A stretch of 25,000 nucleotides of DNA from Daphnia carinata (GCF_022539665.2 NW_026712479.1:1-25000); one strand, 5' to 3'; numbered from the stretch's first letter, positions 8,339 through 17,080 are shown. A program made the numbers and translations. The notes: generated from the letters alone by a model not told the origin.

Positions 8339-10796
8339 AGCCTCCTTCTCTCCTGATAATCTCTCCCCCCTCCTTTCAAACTTGCCGGGTTGCCATGTTA
8401 TTCGAAGGCCTCAGTCGTTTCGTTCCATGTCTTTTCCCTTCAGTTTTCTCTTATTCGGCTATTCTATCCTGTTTCTTATTCTGCTCGCCGAGCCCTTTTC
8501 TTTTTTCGCTACATAATTCTTTCATTCATTTCGTTTGCATCTGTTCTTCTCGTGTCCTATGTGTGTACTTGGATGGATCGCGTTGCTATAGAAGGGGGCA
8601 AGCAAGTGGAGGAAGAGGGAGAGTGAATGTATGTAGGTCTGCGAAGTCTTCCTTCTTCGGCCAATTGCAGTCGATGGAATGCAGTCTCGTTGTTCTGTGA
8701 AAATCCACGAAATTAACGAAACGCAAACAAATAGAGAGTGAGCCAAATAATTTACTCATTCCCGCCTCTCCAACCTCTTCCAACAAAGAAGCAAACATAC
8801 AAAATACAAAAAGCCACAAAAGAAGTAACAAAAATAGATGCGACAGATTGATTGAGGGTTATGAACAGGAGCAATGCTATCTGCCTACTGGTCAGAGTGA
8901 TACGCTGAAGCAACCAAAGAGCTCTCTTTCCGGCAGTGCGGAAAGAGAAAATAAATAGCATAATAGATTAGCCTATAGATGGGACAACATGTCAACCTTC
9001 TCGTATTCCAGACCAGATTTAGTGTTTCGAAAAATGTCAGGCTGATTATTGCACGTAGGCAAAAACTTTAGATTACCCTATTTGCATCTAACAGGACCCG
9101 GAGATCATGAGGTGCGTTATCCCCCACAATCAATCGTAATCAAAATCAAGTTGATCAAATGTATCAATGGTAAAACGGAGACACAGCCACATCGTTTTCG
9201 ATAAGCTCATGGTGAAGACTAAACCTGCTGAATCGACTAGTTCATGGTGTGTGCTTATCCCCACAACTATAAGAAAAAAATGGCCAATTTCTTCTGTTTT
9301 TGCCATCTGCTTGCCATTTTTGGATAATGATTTGTTGAATAATTAGGCGTTTACATGTTTTCGGTGACAAAATGTTTAAAAAATTGGGAAAAAGTGAGCC
9401 GTTGTTTGTGTATAAATGGAAAATACAATTTTCATTTTCAAAAGTGCGACAACCCACCTGACTTAAAATTAATTTTAAAGGGCGATAATTTGCGACTGTC
9501 GTGACATCTGCTTCTAAACTTCTAAACAGGTATTTGTGCGTATTTCGTTCAAGTTCACCTATCGAATAGTTATAGCCAAAATCTGACTGGCAAAACTGAT
9601 CAATGGAGACACTAGGACGTGTCAACGTGACAACGCGCTTTGAAGAAATTACGGAGACAGAATCAGCAGTCCTCGGTTTTATCCGAATTGTTAAATATTC
9701 TTGGAAAACCAGCCTATACTAATTTCTTTTCACATGTCTTTTCGATCAACGACTATCTCGTTAGGGTATGATTGCCTTAAGCTGAGTGCCGAGCTAGCAA
9801 AATAATTTTCATCGAACTTCACATTGTCTCACTAGTAATTGTTGCAGTATAATGAAATCTACGTTTTTTTATTGTACTGTTTAAATGACTTAGTACTTAA
9901 TGTGACACGTGCATGCCAGTGACGTAAGTTATTTTTTCTTTGTTTCCCGATCTTTGAAGCCTAAAGCTATTGACGGAGAACCACAAGAAAACAGTCATTG
10001 TTTGTGGGTATGTAAAATTTTGTTCTTAACGCTTGTCAACTTTAAATTCTGGATACAACCCGGAAGTTGGGTGGGCCACTCCTCTTAGATTGTGCAAGAT
10101 AGCTCGAGAAGCTAGAGAATTGACGTCTAGCCGAAGAACTGGGGCGAAATTGTTGTGGAATTCGTATGGTGTGTGTTATCTTGAACAAATAATTATCTAA
10201 CGATTGAAAAATAAATAATAATTAATTGCTTGTTAAGCCCAATATGATGGCTAGTCCTTCAGCTTGAAAATGCTAATTTCTTTCACTAATAAATTAACCA
10301 GCAATAAGTAGAGGAGAGTTGCAGAAGTTGGTACATCTTTTTTTATTGATCTCTCATTCATTTGTCAAGTCGTAATTGACATAAAAAAAGTAAAGTAAGG
10401 TACTGATAGGAACAATTGGCACATGAGTTATCCTGCTATGATACACTTTCAGTGTGGGTAGTTTAAGAAGCGCCTTTAGCATGGTGCCTTGTGAACTAAA
10501 ATGCTCTTTTTTTCTTCTTGATAACTTTTTGTTATCGCATCGTTACTCAAAAAATGCCTTTTTCTCACAAGAGGAATACATGCTACCCTGATTTTTGTTT
10601 TCAATTCATGGTTAGTTGTAGTGGAAACCCAGAAATAGCCTACTAACGTAAAATCTTTGTAGCACCGCCGCGTTTCCTCAATGACTAACGTAAAAATAAA
10701 AAAAAAAAAAGTATAACAAATCTGTCGAAAAAATTGGTGGATGACATCTGAAAAGATGTAAATGTAAGTAAAAAACAAAACAAACAGCGAATTTAC
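8339..10796. other. Intergenic AT-rich region with no supported gene
   Basis: Several open frames exist, the longest being 127 codons on the minus strand at 9242-9625. None shows a domain, signal peptide, splice structure or composition that I recognise as coding. No tRNA- or rRNA-like structure was found by eye. Confidence 0.4.
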
Positions 10797-10926
10797 GCCG
10801 ACATTGGGCAGCAATGCGCTGCGGACGATCCCGTTTAGCACGAACTGGTGTTCTGTGTTCGACTTGGGAGACATGATGTCGAAGCATTACTTTGGACGCA
10901 AATAAATGACCACAAGTTTCACACAT
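10797..10926 (-). CDS. Possible C2H2 zinc-finger exon or gene fragment
   Basis: The ATG at 10926 opens MCETCGHLFASKVMLRHHVS, continuing QVEH. This matches C-x2-C-x12-H-x5-H, one C2H2 finger with the usual Phe and Leu positions. A basic stretch (RAKRDRPQR) follows, then a donor-like CGGC|GTAAAT at 10797. Beyond it the frame turns into low-complexity Phe/Tyr. An AG just upstream of the ATG (AGTAGCAG) could be an acceptor. Only one finger is visible, so it could be a single exon or a remnant. Confidence 0.3.
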
Positions 10927-11093
10927 TGTTTCTGCTACTATTGACCTTTAAAATAGCAAAGCTAATCATGAAATTCAAGCAATACAGAGGCCTCAACAGG
11001 GAAGACACCGACATTATTGAGCATCTTTTGACTCGCCAGGCGTGGGAACTTGTGATTGGATGGAAAGCTGAATCAGTAAGCAATATGGGCTAG

Positions 11094-11668
11094 AAATACT
11101 TAAGCCTTCTGAGATGTGAGTGACCAGTAAAGGCGCTGGTGGAAATTTAGTATCGGTAATAATAAAGCTTTACTGCAAAACATTAGAACTCCGTTAAAAA
11201 ACTTATGGGATAGTTAAACTCTACAGTTTTCACCCGTCCAAAAATTTTTTTTTCACGGTAAATATATCATAGCCTAGCTTTAATAATGTCCATTAATATC
11301 ATCTTCAACTCCCACCAATCATCACATTTCAACCCTACAGATAGAGAGGATTTATATTAGTTGGCTCAATTCTTAGTTTTCCTTATCCTGTATGTATACT
11401 TTTATCCGCTCTTGGCAGTGTAAGAGATCTGGTGCTTTAACTACTCCTGTACGAACCGTAGTAAAATTTACAAGCCTTACTGTCTTCGATTAGCCTGCAC
11501 AAACCAGGTGTCGAACTAGAAGTGGATAGCGTTTTGCGTTGTAGTGAAACAGATCTCACCATGTTGCAGATCAATTGGAGAGAGATATCACGAGTGAGCC
11601 CTTAAGAATCTCGCAAAAATCGGATGGTGGCGTGGCTTTTTTTGAGTAGTAAGGTCATCAAATCTGAC
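11094..11668. other. Intergenic region with no supported gene
   Basis: AT-rich sequence with scattered stops in all frames. The last part runs directly into the solitary tRNA-Val copy at 11669. Confidence 0.4.
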
Positions 11669-11741
11669 ATTCTCATAGTGTAGCGGTTACCACGTCAGCC
11701 TCACACGCTGACGATCCTCAGTTCAATCCTGGGTGGGAACA
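11669..11741 (+). tRNA. Solitary tRNA-Val(CAC)-like gene, probably decayed
   Basis: It has 73 bases, with an intact anticodon arm (TCAGC CTCACAC GCTGA) and T-arm. The first base is A instead of G, so pair 1-72 is A-C. The acceptor is otherwise paired, with some G-T. A T5 run at 11754-11758 could terminate it. The roughly 100 bp after it (to about 11815) match the sequence after tRNA-Val(CAC) in the array, with many differences, so it is an older copy from the same source. It may be a pseudogene. Confidence 0.75.
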
Positions 11742-11816
11742 TTTGCTTCGGTGTTTTTCCAACTGGTCCGCAATTTTATTTTCTGTAAAACTACTAGGAT
11801 TATTGATTGTCTGTAA
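11742..11816 (+). repeat. Diverged copy of the array's post-Val(CAC) flank
   Basis: It shares the ordered words TTTGCTTCG, GTTTTT, CAACTGG, CCGCA and CTGTAAAACTACTAGGATTA with 13335-13410. Similarity ends near GATTGTCTGTAAA. The GATTGTCTG spelling also occurs in unit 1 (about 13368), whereas units 2-12 have GATTATCTG. Confidence 0.75.
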
Positions 11817-11945
11817 ATTTTCCGACATTAACTGTGGTGTTGACCTTGATGTATTAGCTACTTTTCAGCAGGGGTAACAAAAAATTTTAACAAGGGTATA
11901 CGGCCCCTCTTCCAACCTCAGACCTTTTTTAGCTCTAGCGTAGTG

Positions 11946-12077
11946 ATGTCGTCAGACAGTAGCTCCTCCAGCGAATCATCTTCAAGTTCTAGTGCATCTT
12001 CAAATTCATCAAATAGCACATCATCTAGTTCTGAAAAGGACAGAGACCGTAGCAAGAAAGTTACTGTCTTCAGCTAA
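11946..12077 (+). pseudogene. Ser-rich N-terminus of DIRS-like ORF1
   Basis: The ATG at 11946 opens 43 codons, over half Ser (MSSDSSSSSESSSSSS and on), then basic EKDRDRSKK, before a TAA at 12075-12077. Another frame continues the apparent product (ending KLRGRQDLLENPGSKSG), so a frameshift rather than a natural stop is likely. A Ser-rich acidic start is compatible with ORF1 of DIRS elements. Confidence 0.5.
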
Positions 12078-12220
12078 ATCGACTTCAATTGCAAGATGGA
12101 TAGTGTCAAACTCAACATCCCAAGACGTAAAGGTGGCAAGAGAAGCCTACAGACCAAAATTGAGAGGAAGACAAGATTTGCTAGAAAATCCTGGATCTAA
12201 ATCTGGATGAATCCCTTTAT

Positions 12221-12627
12221 TTGAGACTGAAAGCGGTCAGACGTTCACAAGCTTCAAAGGCTAACATCGACCCAACTGAAAAAGCTGACCGAAAACTTTC
12301 TTTGAAAATTTTAGATCTCGCCAAGCCACTTATTTTTCTATTTAAACGCAGTTACCAAAAGAAGAAGACACGGGATGGTGCCAAGGCAATTTGCACCGCG
12401 ATGAAGATGTGGGGGCGTTGTTCGGAGAAGTTCTGTACTCCCGTCGCCTTAATAAACTTTCACAGATTTATCCGGAATTCGTCAGCCTATTAGATCAGAA
12501 GAAAATGCTAGGTGGTGGAAAGAATTTATTCGGGACCAAGTTCATGGAACGGAGGCCAAGGCGCAATCCACACTTAATTAGATCAGCTCAATTGGATCAT
12601 CGGCCACACATCGTCCCAGCAGGATAA
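12221..12627 (+). pseudogene. DIRS-like ORF1 (gag-like) segment in two frames
   Basis: The first frame reads SLKILDLAKPLIFLFKRSYQ and MKMWG. After a frameshift the second continues GALFGEVLYSRRLNKLSQIY, then PEFVSLL and LFGTKFMER. The pattern of a Leu-rich helix, a Trp-Gly, RR-N-L, P-F-LL and LFG..F blocks is what I associate with DIRS ORF1 proteins. This rests on memory of the family, without an alignment. Confidence 0.5.
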
Positions 12628-12746
12628 ACGAGGGAGCTTCAACGAGTAGGGCAGCGCAACCCCCTTCAACCTTCCGCCCCGAGTACCATTCGTCTGAGCG
12701 GTATTAGACTTGTCATTTAGCTTTTCCGGGGGCCTTTGGTGGGCAA

Positions 12747-13288
12747 ATGCCCGTTTTTTTGGATGCCTGGTTGAGGGTTACAAAGGAACCATGGGTTTTG
12801 CGAACAATCTCTTCGGGGCTTACATTGGAATTTCTGTCTGAACCCATCCAAAGCTCTATACCCGTAAATGCGGTATCAAAATGGTCGCAATGGGAGTTAT
12901 GTAGCTTGGAGGTGAAATTTCTAATTTCGCGGCATTTTAAGGTGGAAGTGATTCATACTCTACGTCACATTTTCAGAAAAAGGGGCTGGTTTACAAAACT
13001 TGACCTTAAGGATGCGTACGTAACCGTTCCCATTCCTTCAGACTTCAGAAAATTTTAGTGTTTTAAATGGGAAGAAAAGTTTTTAAATTTATTAGCATGT
13101 CCTTCGGGTTGGCTTCCGCACTCCTAGCCTTTACAAAGTTGCTAAAACCCGTTGTTGCATTTCTTAGACGGGCGGAAATTAGAGTGGTCATATACTTAGA
13201 TGACATTTTGATGCTGAATTCGCCAGAGGAAAGAGCAAAGGGGGGAATTAAGACAGTAAGTGCATTGTTAGAATCCCTAGTTTTGTAA
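12747..13288 (+). pseudogene. Reverse transcriptase of the DIRS-like element, frameshifted and truncated
   Basis: Frame one (12747-13058) has EPWVLRTISSGLTLEF, the pre-RT block typical of DIRS, then FTKLDLKDAYVTVPIPSDFR before a stop at 13056-13058. Frame two (13067-13288) has SFGLASALLAFTKLLKPVVA and the catalytic IYLDDILML, with YLDD at 13193-13204. The first catalytic Asp region (KLDLKDAY) and the YLDD are both present, but in different frames. No RNase H, methyltransferase or recombinase follows. Confidence 0.85.
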
Positions 13289-13293
13289 TAAGT

Positions 13294-13334
13294 GCACACG
13301 GTGAAGGTCCTCAGTTCGATCCTAGGTGAGAACA
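13294..13334 (+). pseudogene. Broken tRNA-Val: 3' half only
   Basis: The anticodon loop onward is present and the 5' half is replaced by the retroelement. It would correspond to a gene at 13262-13334. CACAC and the acceptor TGAGAAC match the Val(CAC) gene of the array, whereas GGTCCTCAGTTCGATCC matches the Val(AAC) gene. It is thus a chimera. One stem base also differs (CCTAGG for CCTGGG). Confidence 0.85.
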
Positions 13335-13421
13335 TCTGCTTCGTGGTTTTTACAACTGGACCGCATTCTGATTGTCTGTAAAACTACTAGGATTATTGAT
13401 TATCATTGATTGGAGTGTATG

Positions 13422-13434
13422 TTATATATAAAAG
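13422..13434 (+). promoter_or_regulatory. TATA-box-like element in the spacer (repeated in every unit)
   Basis: TTATATATAAAAG lies in the Val(CAC)-Asn spacer at +999 multiples in all 12 units. It is about 150 bp from the nearest tRNA start and in the wrong position for any of the four tRNAs. A TTCCCATAATCTGTTTTAG stretch follows, and a T7 run sits about 100 bp downstream. It could drive an extra small RNA; see findings. Confidence 0.35.
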
Positions 13435-13529
13435 TGAGCATGGTTCCCATAATCTGTTTTAGCGAAGAGTCACCAAGTTCGTTCACCACTGATGACTAGC
13501 CATAGAAGTATGCTTGAAACTGAGGGAGG

Positions 13530-13536
13530 TTTTTTT
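13530..13536 (+). terminator. T7 run, candidate Pol III terminator without an assigned gene
   Basis: Seven T on the plus strand, about 100 bp after the TATA-like element. It recurs every 999 bp; in unit 8 it reads TATTTTT, still T5. The only plus-strand tRNA upstream already has its own T5. Confidence 0.35.
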
Positions 13537-13564
13537 GTAGATCTGGTAAGGATCTATTTGGAAC

Positions 13565-13568
13565 AAAA
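13565..13568 (-). terminator. Pol III terminator of tRNA-Asn (TTTT on minus strand)
   Basis: AAAA on the plus strand lies 21 bp after the tRNA-Asn 3' end. It is the first T4 run met on the minus strand, and recurs every 999 bp. Confidence 0.6.
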
Positions 13569-13589
13569 CAGCGTTTAAAGTTTTGCTAT

Positions 13590-13663
13590 CGCCCCTTGGT
13601 GGGATCGAACCACCAGCCTTCCGGTTAACAGCCGAACGCGCTAGCCAATTGCGCCACAAAGGC
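13590..13663 (-). tRNA. tRNA-Asn(GTT), unit 1, acceptor mismatch
   Basis: This matches the consensus gene at 15588-15661 except for base 66, C to A. That turns the last acceptor pair (7-66) from G-C into G-A. The anticodon is intact. It may be weakly functional. Confidence 0.92.
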
Positions 13664-13955
13664 ATGCGATAAATATAGGGGAAAGGTAATGTAATGCCAT
13701 TTCTGGAGAATAACACGTGTAGCTCAACTGATTTTCAAATAGGCACTACTCCTAGTATACTTGATGGTGTAAGGCACGATCTTTTTGTATTTGGAAAAAG
13801 TTGTCTCACGTCTTGCTGAAAGCCGAACATATGTATAACGACAGAAAAATGTTTAAAGTTTTAATTTTACTTTAAGACTACGCTGTTGCTCTGAAAGGCC
13901 AAATACTATAATCATCGATAAACTATTACCTTCTTGCGTTTCACCTTGTTGATGT

Positions 13956-14028
13956 GCCTGGCTAGCTCAGTCGGTAGAGCATGAGACTCTTAATCTCAGG
14001 GTCGTGGGTTCGAGCCCCACGTTGGGCG
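13956..14028 (+). tRNA. tRNA-Lys(CTT), unit 1
   Basis: The cloverleaf is complete: acceptor GCCTGGC/GTTGGGC (with G-T pairs), anticodon arm TGAGA CTCTTAA TCTCA, T-arm GTGGG TTCGAGC CCCAC, discriminator G. There is no intron. Its A and B boxes are the D- and T-arms. No T4 run occurs in the 55 bp before the next tRNA gene, which is unusual. Upstream, it is divergent from tRNA-Asn across 292 bp. Confidence 0.98.
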
Positions 14029-14083
14029 GCAATGTTCTAAATAAAAGCTGTTCGTGGTCTTTGTAGGTGTGTTGCAGGCTTCA

Positions 14084-14156
14084 GTTCCCATAGTGTAGTG
14101 GTTATCACGTCGGCCTAACACGCTGAAGGTCCTCAGTTCGATCCTGGTTGGGAACA
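14084..14156 (+). tRNA. tRNA-Val(AAC), unit 1, T-stem mismatch
   Basis: It differs from the gene at 15083-15155 by one base (CTGGT for CTGGG), which breaks T-stem pair 49-65 (C-G to C-T). The rest is intact. Confidence 0.93.
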
Positions 14157-14195
14157 AGGCGCTGCAAATCTTGTGCTAGGCCGGAAATGCAAACA

Positions 14196-14200
14196 TTTTT
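14196..14200 (+). terminator. Pol III terminator after tRNA-Val(AAC), probably shared with tRNA-Lys
   Basis: T5 lies 40 bp after the Val(AAC) gene. It is the first T4 or longer run downstream of the tRNA-Lys start, so it may end a Lys-Val transcript. A second T5 follows about 35 bp later. It recurs every 999 bp. Confidence 0.6.
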
Positions 14201-14260
14201 CGAATGTCGTAACCGCTAGTTAAATCTGTTTTTGAAATGAGTGCTATGCTAGACAAATGT

Positions 14261-14333
14261 GTTCTCATAGTGTAGCGGTTATCACGTCAGCCTCACACGC
14301 TGAAGATCCCCAGTTCAATCCTGGGTGAGAACA
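14261..14333 (+). tRNA. tRNA-Val(CAC), unit 1
   Basis: Complete cloverleaf: acceptor GTTCTCA/TGAGAAC, anticodon arm TCAGC CTCACAC GCTGA, T-arm CCCAG TTCAATC CTGGG, discriminator A. It reads GTG codons. It resembles the neighbouring Val(AAC) gene over most of its length, so the two arose by duplication. All 11 copies in the window look identical. Confidence 0.98.
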
Positions 14334-14345
14334 TCTGCTTCGTGG

Positions 14346-14350
14346 TTTTT
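14346..14350 (+). terminator. Pol III terminator of tRNA-Val(CAC)
   Basis: T5 starts 13 bp after the gene, the expected place. It recurs every 999 bp. Confidence 0.75.
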
Positions 14351-14588
14351 ACAACTGGACCGCATTCTGATTATCTGTAAAACTACTAGGATTATTGATT
14401 ATCATTGATTGGAGTGTATGTTATATATAAAAGTGAGCATGGTTCCCATAATCTGTTTTGGCGAAGAGTCACCAAGTTCGTTCACCACTGATGACTAGCC
14501 ATAGAAGTATGCTTGAAACTGAGGGAGGTTTTTTTGTAGATATGGTAAGGATCTATTTGGAACAAAACAGCGTTTAAAGTTTTGCTAT

Positions 14589-14662
14589 CGCCCCTGGGTG
14601 GGATCGAACCACCAGCCTTCCGTTTAACAGCCGAACGCGCTAGCCAATTGCGCCACAAAGGC
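14589..14662 (-). tRNA. tRNA-Asn(GTT), unit 2, anticodon-stem mismatch
   Basis: One change from consensus: base 39 is A instead of C, so the pair closing the anticodon loop (31-39) is G-A. Anticodon GTT is intact. Confidence 0.92.
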
Positions 14663-14954
14663 ATGCGATAAATATAGGGGAAAGGTAATGTAATGCCATT
14701 TCTGGAGAATAACACGTGTAGCTCAACTGATTTTCAAATAGGCACTACTCCTAGTATACTTGATGGTGTAAGGCACGATCTTTTTGTATTTGGAAAAAGT
14801 TGTCTCACGTCTTGCTGAAAGCCGAACATATGTATAACGACAGAAAAATGTTTAAAGTTTTAATTTTACTTTAAGACTACGCTGTTGCTCTGAAAGGCCA
14901 AATACTATAATCATCGATAAACTATTACCTTCTTGCGTTTCACCTTGTTGATGT

Positions 14955-15027
14955 GCCTGGCTAGCTCAGTCGGTAGAGCATGAGACTCTTAATCTCAGGG
15001 TCGTGGGTTCGAGCCCCACGTTGGGCG
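14955..15027 (+). tRNA. tRNA-Lys(CTT), unit 2
   Basis: Identical to 13956-14028. Confidence 0.98.
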
Positions 15028-15082
15028 GCAATGTTCTAAATAAAAGCTGTTCGTGGTCTTTGTAGGTGTGTTGCAGGCTTCA

Positions 15083-15155
15083 GTTCCCATAGTGTAGTGG
15101 TTATCACGTCGGCCTAACACGCTGAAGGTCCTCAGTTCGATCCTGGGTGGGAACA
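15083..15155 (+). tRNA. tRNA-Val(AAC), unit 2 (consensus form)
   Basis: Complete cloverleaf: acceptor GTTCCCA/TGGGAAC, anticodon arm TCGGC CTAACAC GCTGA, T-arm CTCAG TTCGATC CTGGG, discriminator A. The AAC anticodon, with A34 normally edited to inosine, reads GTT/GTC codons. Confidence 0.98.
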
Positions 15156-15259
15156 AGGCGCTGCAAATCTTGTGCTAGGCCGGAAATGCAATCATTTTTC
15201 GAATGTCGTAACCGCTAGTTAAATCTGTTTTTGAAATGAGTGCTATGCTAGACAAATGT

Positions 15260-15332
15260 GTTCTCATAGTGTAGCGGTTATCACGTCAGCCTCACACGCT
15301 GAAGATCCCCAGTTCAATCCTGGGTGAGAACA
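15260..15332 (+). tRNA. tRNA-Val(CAC), unit 2
   Basis: Identical to 14261-14333. Confidence 0.98.
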
Positions 15333-15587
15333 TCTGCTTCGTGGTTTTTACAACTGGACCGCATTCTGATTATCTGTAAAACTACTAGGATTATTGATTA
15401 TCATTGATTGGAGTGTATGTTATATATAAAAGTGAGCATGGTTCCCATAATCTGTTTTAGGGAAGAGTCACCAAGTTCGTTCACCACTGATGACTAGCCA
15501 TAGAAGTATGCTTGAAACTGAGGGAGGTTTTTTTGTAGATATGGTAAGGATCTATTTGGAACAAAACAGCGTTTAAAGTTTTGCTAT

Positions 15588-15661
15588 CGCCCCTGGGTGG
15601 GATCGAACCACCAGCCTTCCGGTTAACAGCCGAACGCGCTAGCCAATTGCGCCACAAAGGC
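15588..15661 (-). tRNA. tRNA-Asn(GTT), unit 3 (consensus form)
   Basis: The 74-base cloverleaf read on the minus strand has acceptor GCCTTTG/CAGGGGC, D-arm GCGC...GCGC, anticodon arm TTCGG CTGTTAA CCGGA, T-arm GGTGG TTCGATC CCACC and discriminator G. Anticodon GTT with A37 is normal for tRNA-Asn. A TATATTTA element lies about 20 bp upstream on the minus strand. It faces the preceding tRNA-Val(CAC) and diverges from tRNA-Lys. Confidence 0.98.
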
Positions 15662-15953
15662 ATGCGATAAATATAGGGGAAAGGTAATGTAATGCCATTT
15701 CTGGAGAATAACACGTGTAGCTCAACTGATTTTCAAATAGGCACTACTCCTAGTATACTTGATGGTGTAAGGCACGATCTTTTTGTATTTGGAAAAAGTT
15801 GTCTCACGTCTTGCTGAAAGCCGAACATATGTATAACGACAGAAAAATGTTTAAAGTTTTAATTTTACTTTAAGACTACGCTGTTGCTCTGAAAGGCCAA
15901 ATACTATAATCATCGATAAACTATTACCTTCTTGCGTTTCACCTTGTTGATGT

Positions 15954-16026
15954 GCCTGGCTAGCTCAGTCGGTAGAGCATGAGACTCTTAATCTCAGGGT
16001 CGTGGGTTCGAGCCCCACGTTGGGCG
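15954..16026 (+). tRNA. tRNA-Lys(CTT), unit 3
   Basis: Identical to 13956-14028. One spacer base differs just downstream (GTGCTC for GTGGTC). Confidence 0.98.
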
Positions 16027-16081
16027 GCAATGTTCTAAATAAAAGCTGTTCGTGCTCTTTGTAGGTGTGTTGCAGGCTTCA

Positions 16082-16154
16082 GTTCCCATAGTGTAGTGGT
16101 TATCACGTCGGCCTAACACGCTGAAGGTCCTCAGTTCGATCCTGGGTGGGAACA
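16082..16154 (+). tRNA. tRNA-Val(AAC), unit 3
   Basis: Identical to 15083-15155. Confidence 0.98.
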
Positions 16155-16258
16155 AGGCGCTGCAAATCTTGTGCTAGGCCGGAAATGCAAACATTTTTCG
16201 AATGTCGTAACCGCTAGTTAAATCTGTTTTTGAAATGAGTGCTATGCTAGACAAATGT

Positions 16259-16331
16259 GTTCTCATAGTGTAGCGGTTATCACGTCAGCCTCACACGCTG
16301 AAGATCCCCAGTTCAATCCTGGGTGAGAACA
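16259..16331 (+). tRNA. tRNA-Val(CAC), unit 3
   Basis: Identical to 14261-14333. Confidence 0.98.
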
Positions 16332-16586
16332 TCTGCTTCGTGGTTTTTACAACTGGACCGCATTCTGATTATCTGTAAAACTACTAGGATTATTGATTAT
16401 CATTGATTGGAGTGTATGTTATATATAAAAGTGAGCATGGTTCCCATAATCTGTTTTAGGGAAGAGTCACCAAGTTCGTTCACCACTGATGACTAGCCAT
16501 AGAAGTATGCTTGAAACTGAGGGAGGTTTTTTTGTAGATATGGTAAGGATCTATTTGGAACAAAACAGCGTTTAAAGTTTTGCTAT

Positions 16587-16660
16587 CGCCCCTGGGTGGG
16601 ATCGAACCACCAGCCTTCCGGTTAACAGCCGAACGCGCTAGCCAATTGCGCCACAAAGGC
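16587..16660 (-). tRNA. tRNA-Asn(GTT), unit 4
   Basis: Identical to 15588-15661. Confidence 0.98.
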
Positions 16661-16952
16661 ATGCGATAAATATAGGGGAAAGGTAATGTAATGCCATTTC
16701 TGGAGAATAACACGTGTAGCTCAACTGATTTTCAAATAGGCACTACTCCTAGTATACTTGATGGTGTAAGGCACGATCTTTTTGTATTTGGAAAAAGTTG
16801 TCTCACGTCTTGCTGAAAGCCGAACATATGTATAACGACAGAAAAATGTTTAAAGTTTTAATTTTACTTTAAGACTACGCTGTTGCTCTGAAAGGCCAAA
16901 TACTATAATCATCGATAAACTATTACCTTCTTGCGTTTCACCTTGTTGATGA

Positions 16953-17025
16953 GCCTGGCTAGCTCAGTCGGTAGAGCATGAGACTCTTAATCTCAGGGTC
17001 GTGGGTTCGAGCCCCACGTTGGGCG
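16953..17025 (+). tRNA. tRNA-Lys(CTT), unit 4
   Basis: The gene is identical to 13956-14028. The base directly before it is A instead of T. Confidence 0.98.
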
Positions 17026-17080
17026 GCAATGTTCTAAATAAAAGCTGTTCGTGGTCTTTGTAGGTGTGTTGCAGGCTTCA

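Larger units (their letters stand above)
11940..13290 (+). mobile_element. Degraded, 3'-truncated DIRS-like retrotransposon
   Basis: Protein-like segments in the order expected for a DIRS element lie on one strand but in changing frames: Ser-rich start (11946), gag-like segment (12221-12627), RT entry block and RT core (12747-13288). DIRS elements use a tyrosine recombinase and encode ORF1, RT, RNase H, often a methyltransferase, and the recombinase. Everything after the RT catalytic motif is missing. The element ends within about 6 bp of a broken tRNA-Val at 13294. At least five frame changes and several stops make it a dead copy. The left boundary between 11817 and 11945 is not defined; I saw no terminal repeat. 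Confidence 0.75.

Noticed and set aside
8586-8831. Minus-strand coding-like stretch after TTTTCACAG (near 8697)
   Set aside because: No GT donor follows within a reasonable distance in the open frame, so it cannot be a normal internal exon.
9242-9625. 127-codon open frame on the minus strand
   Set aside because: There is no recognisable domain, no splice context and ordinary AT-rich composition. It is probably chance, and a homology search would decide.
10968-11075. Plus-strand frame MKFKQYRGLNREDTDIIEHL ending at a good donor (GAATCA|GTAAGC)
   Set aside because: It has protein-like composition, but no convincing acceptor and no recognised family, and it lies opposite the flank of the zinc-finger candidate. 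It is too weak to call as an exon.
13487-13530. C/D snoRNA-like boxes (CTGATGA and CTGA) before the T7 run
   Set aside because: The C box lacks the purine start, the boxes are only about 25 bases apart, and the terminal stem is weak. This is too short for a C/D snoRNA.
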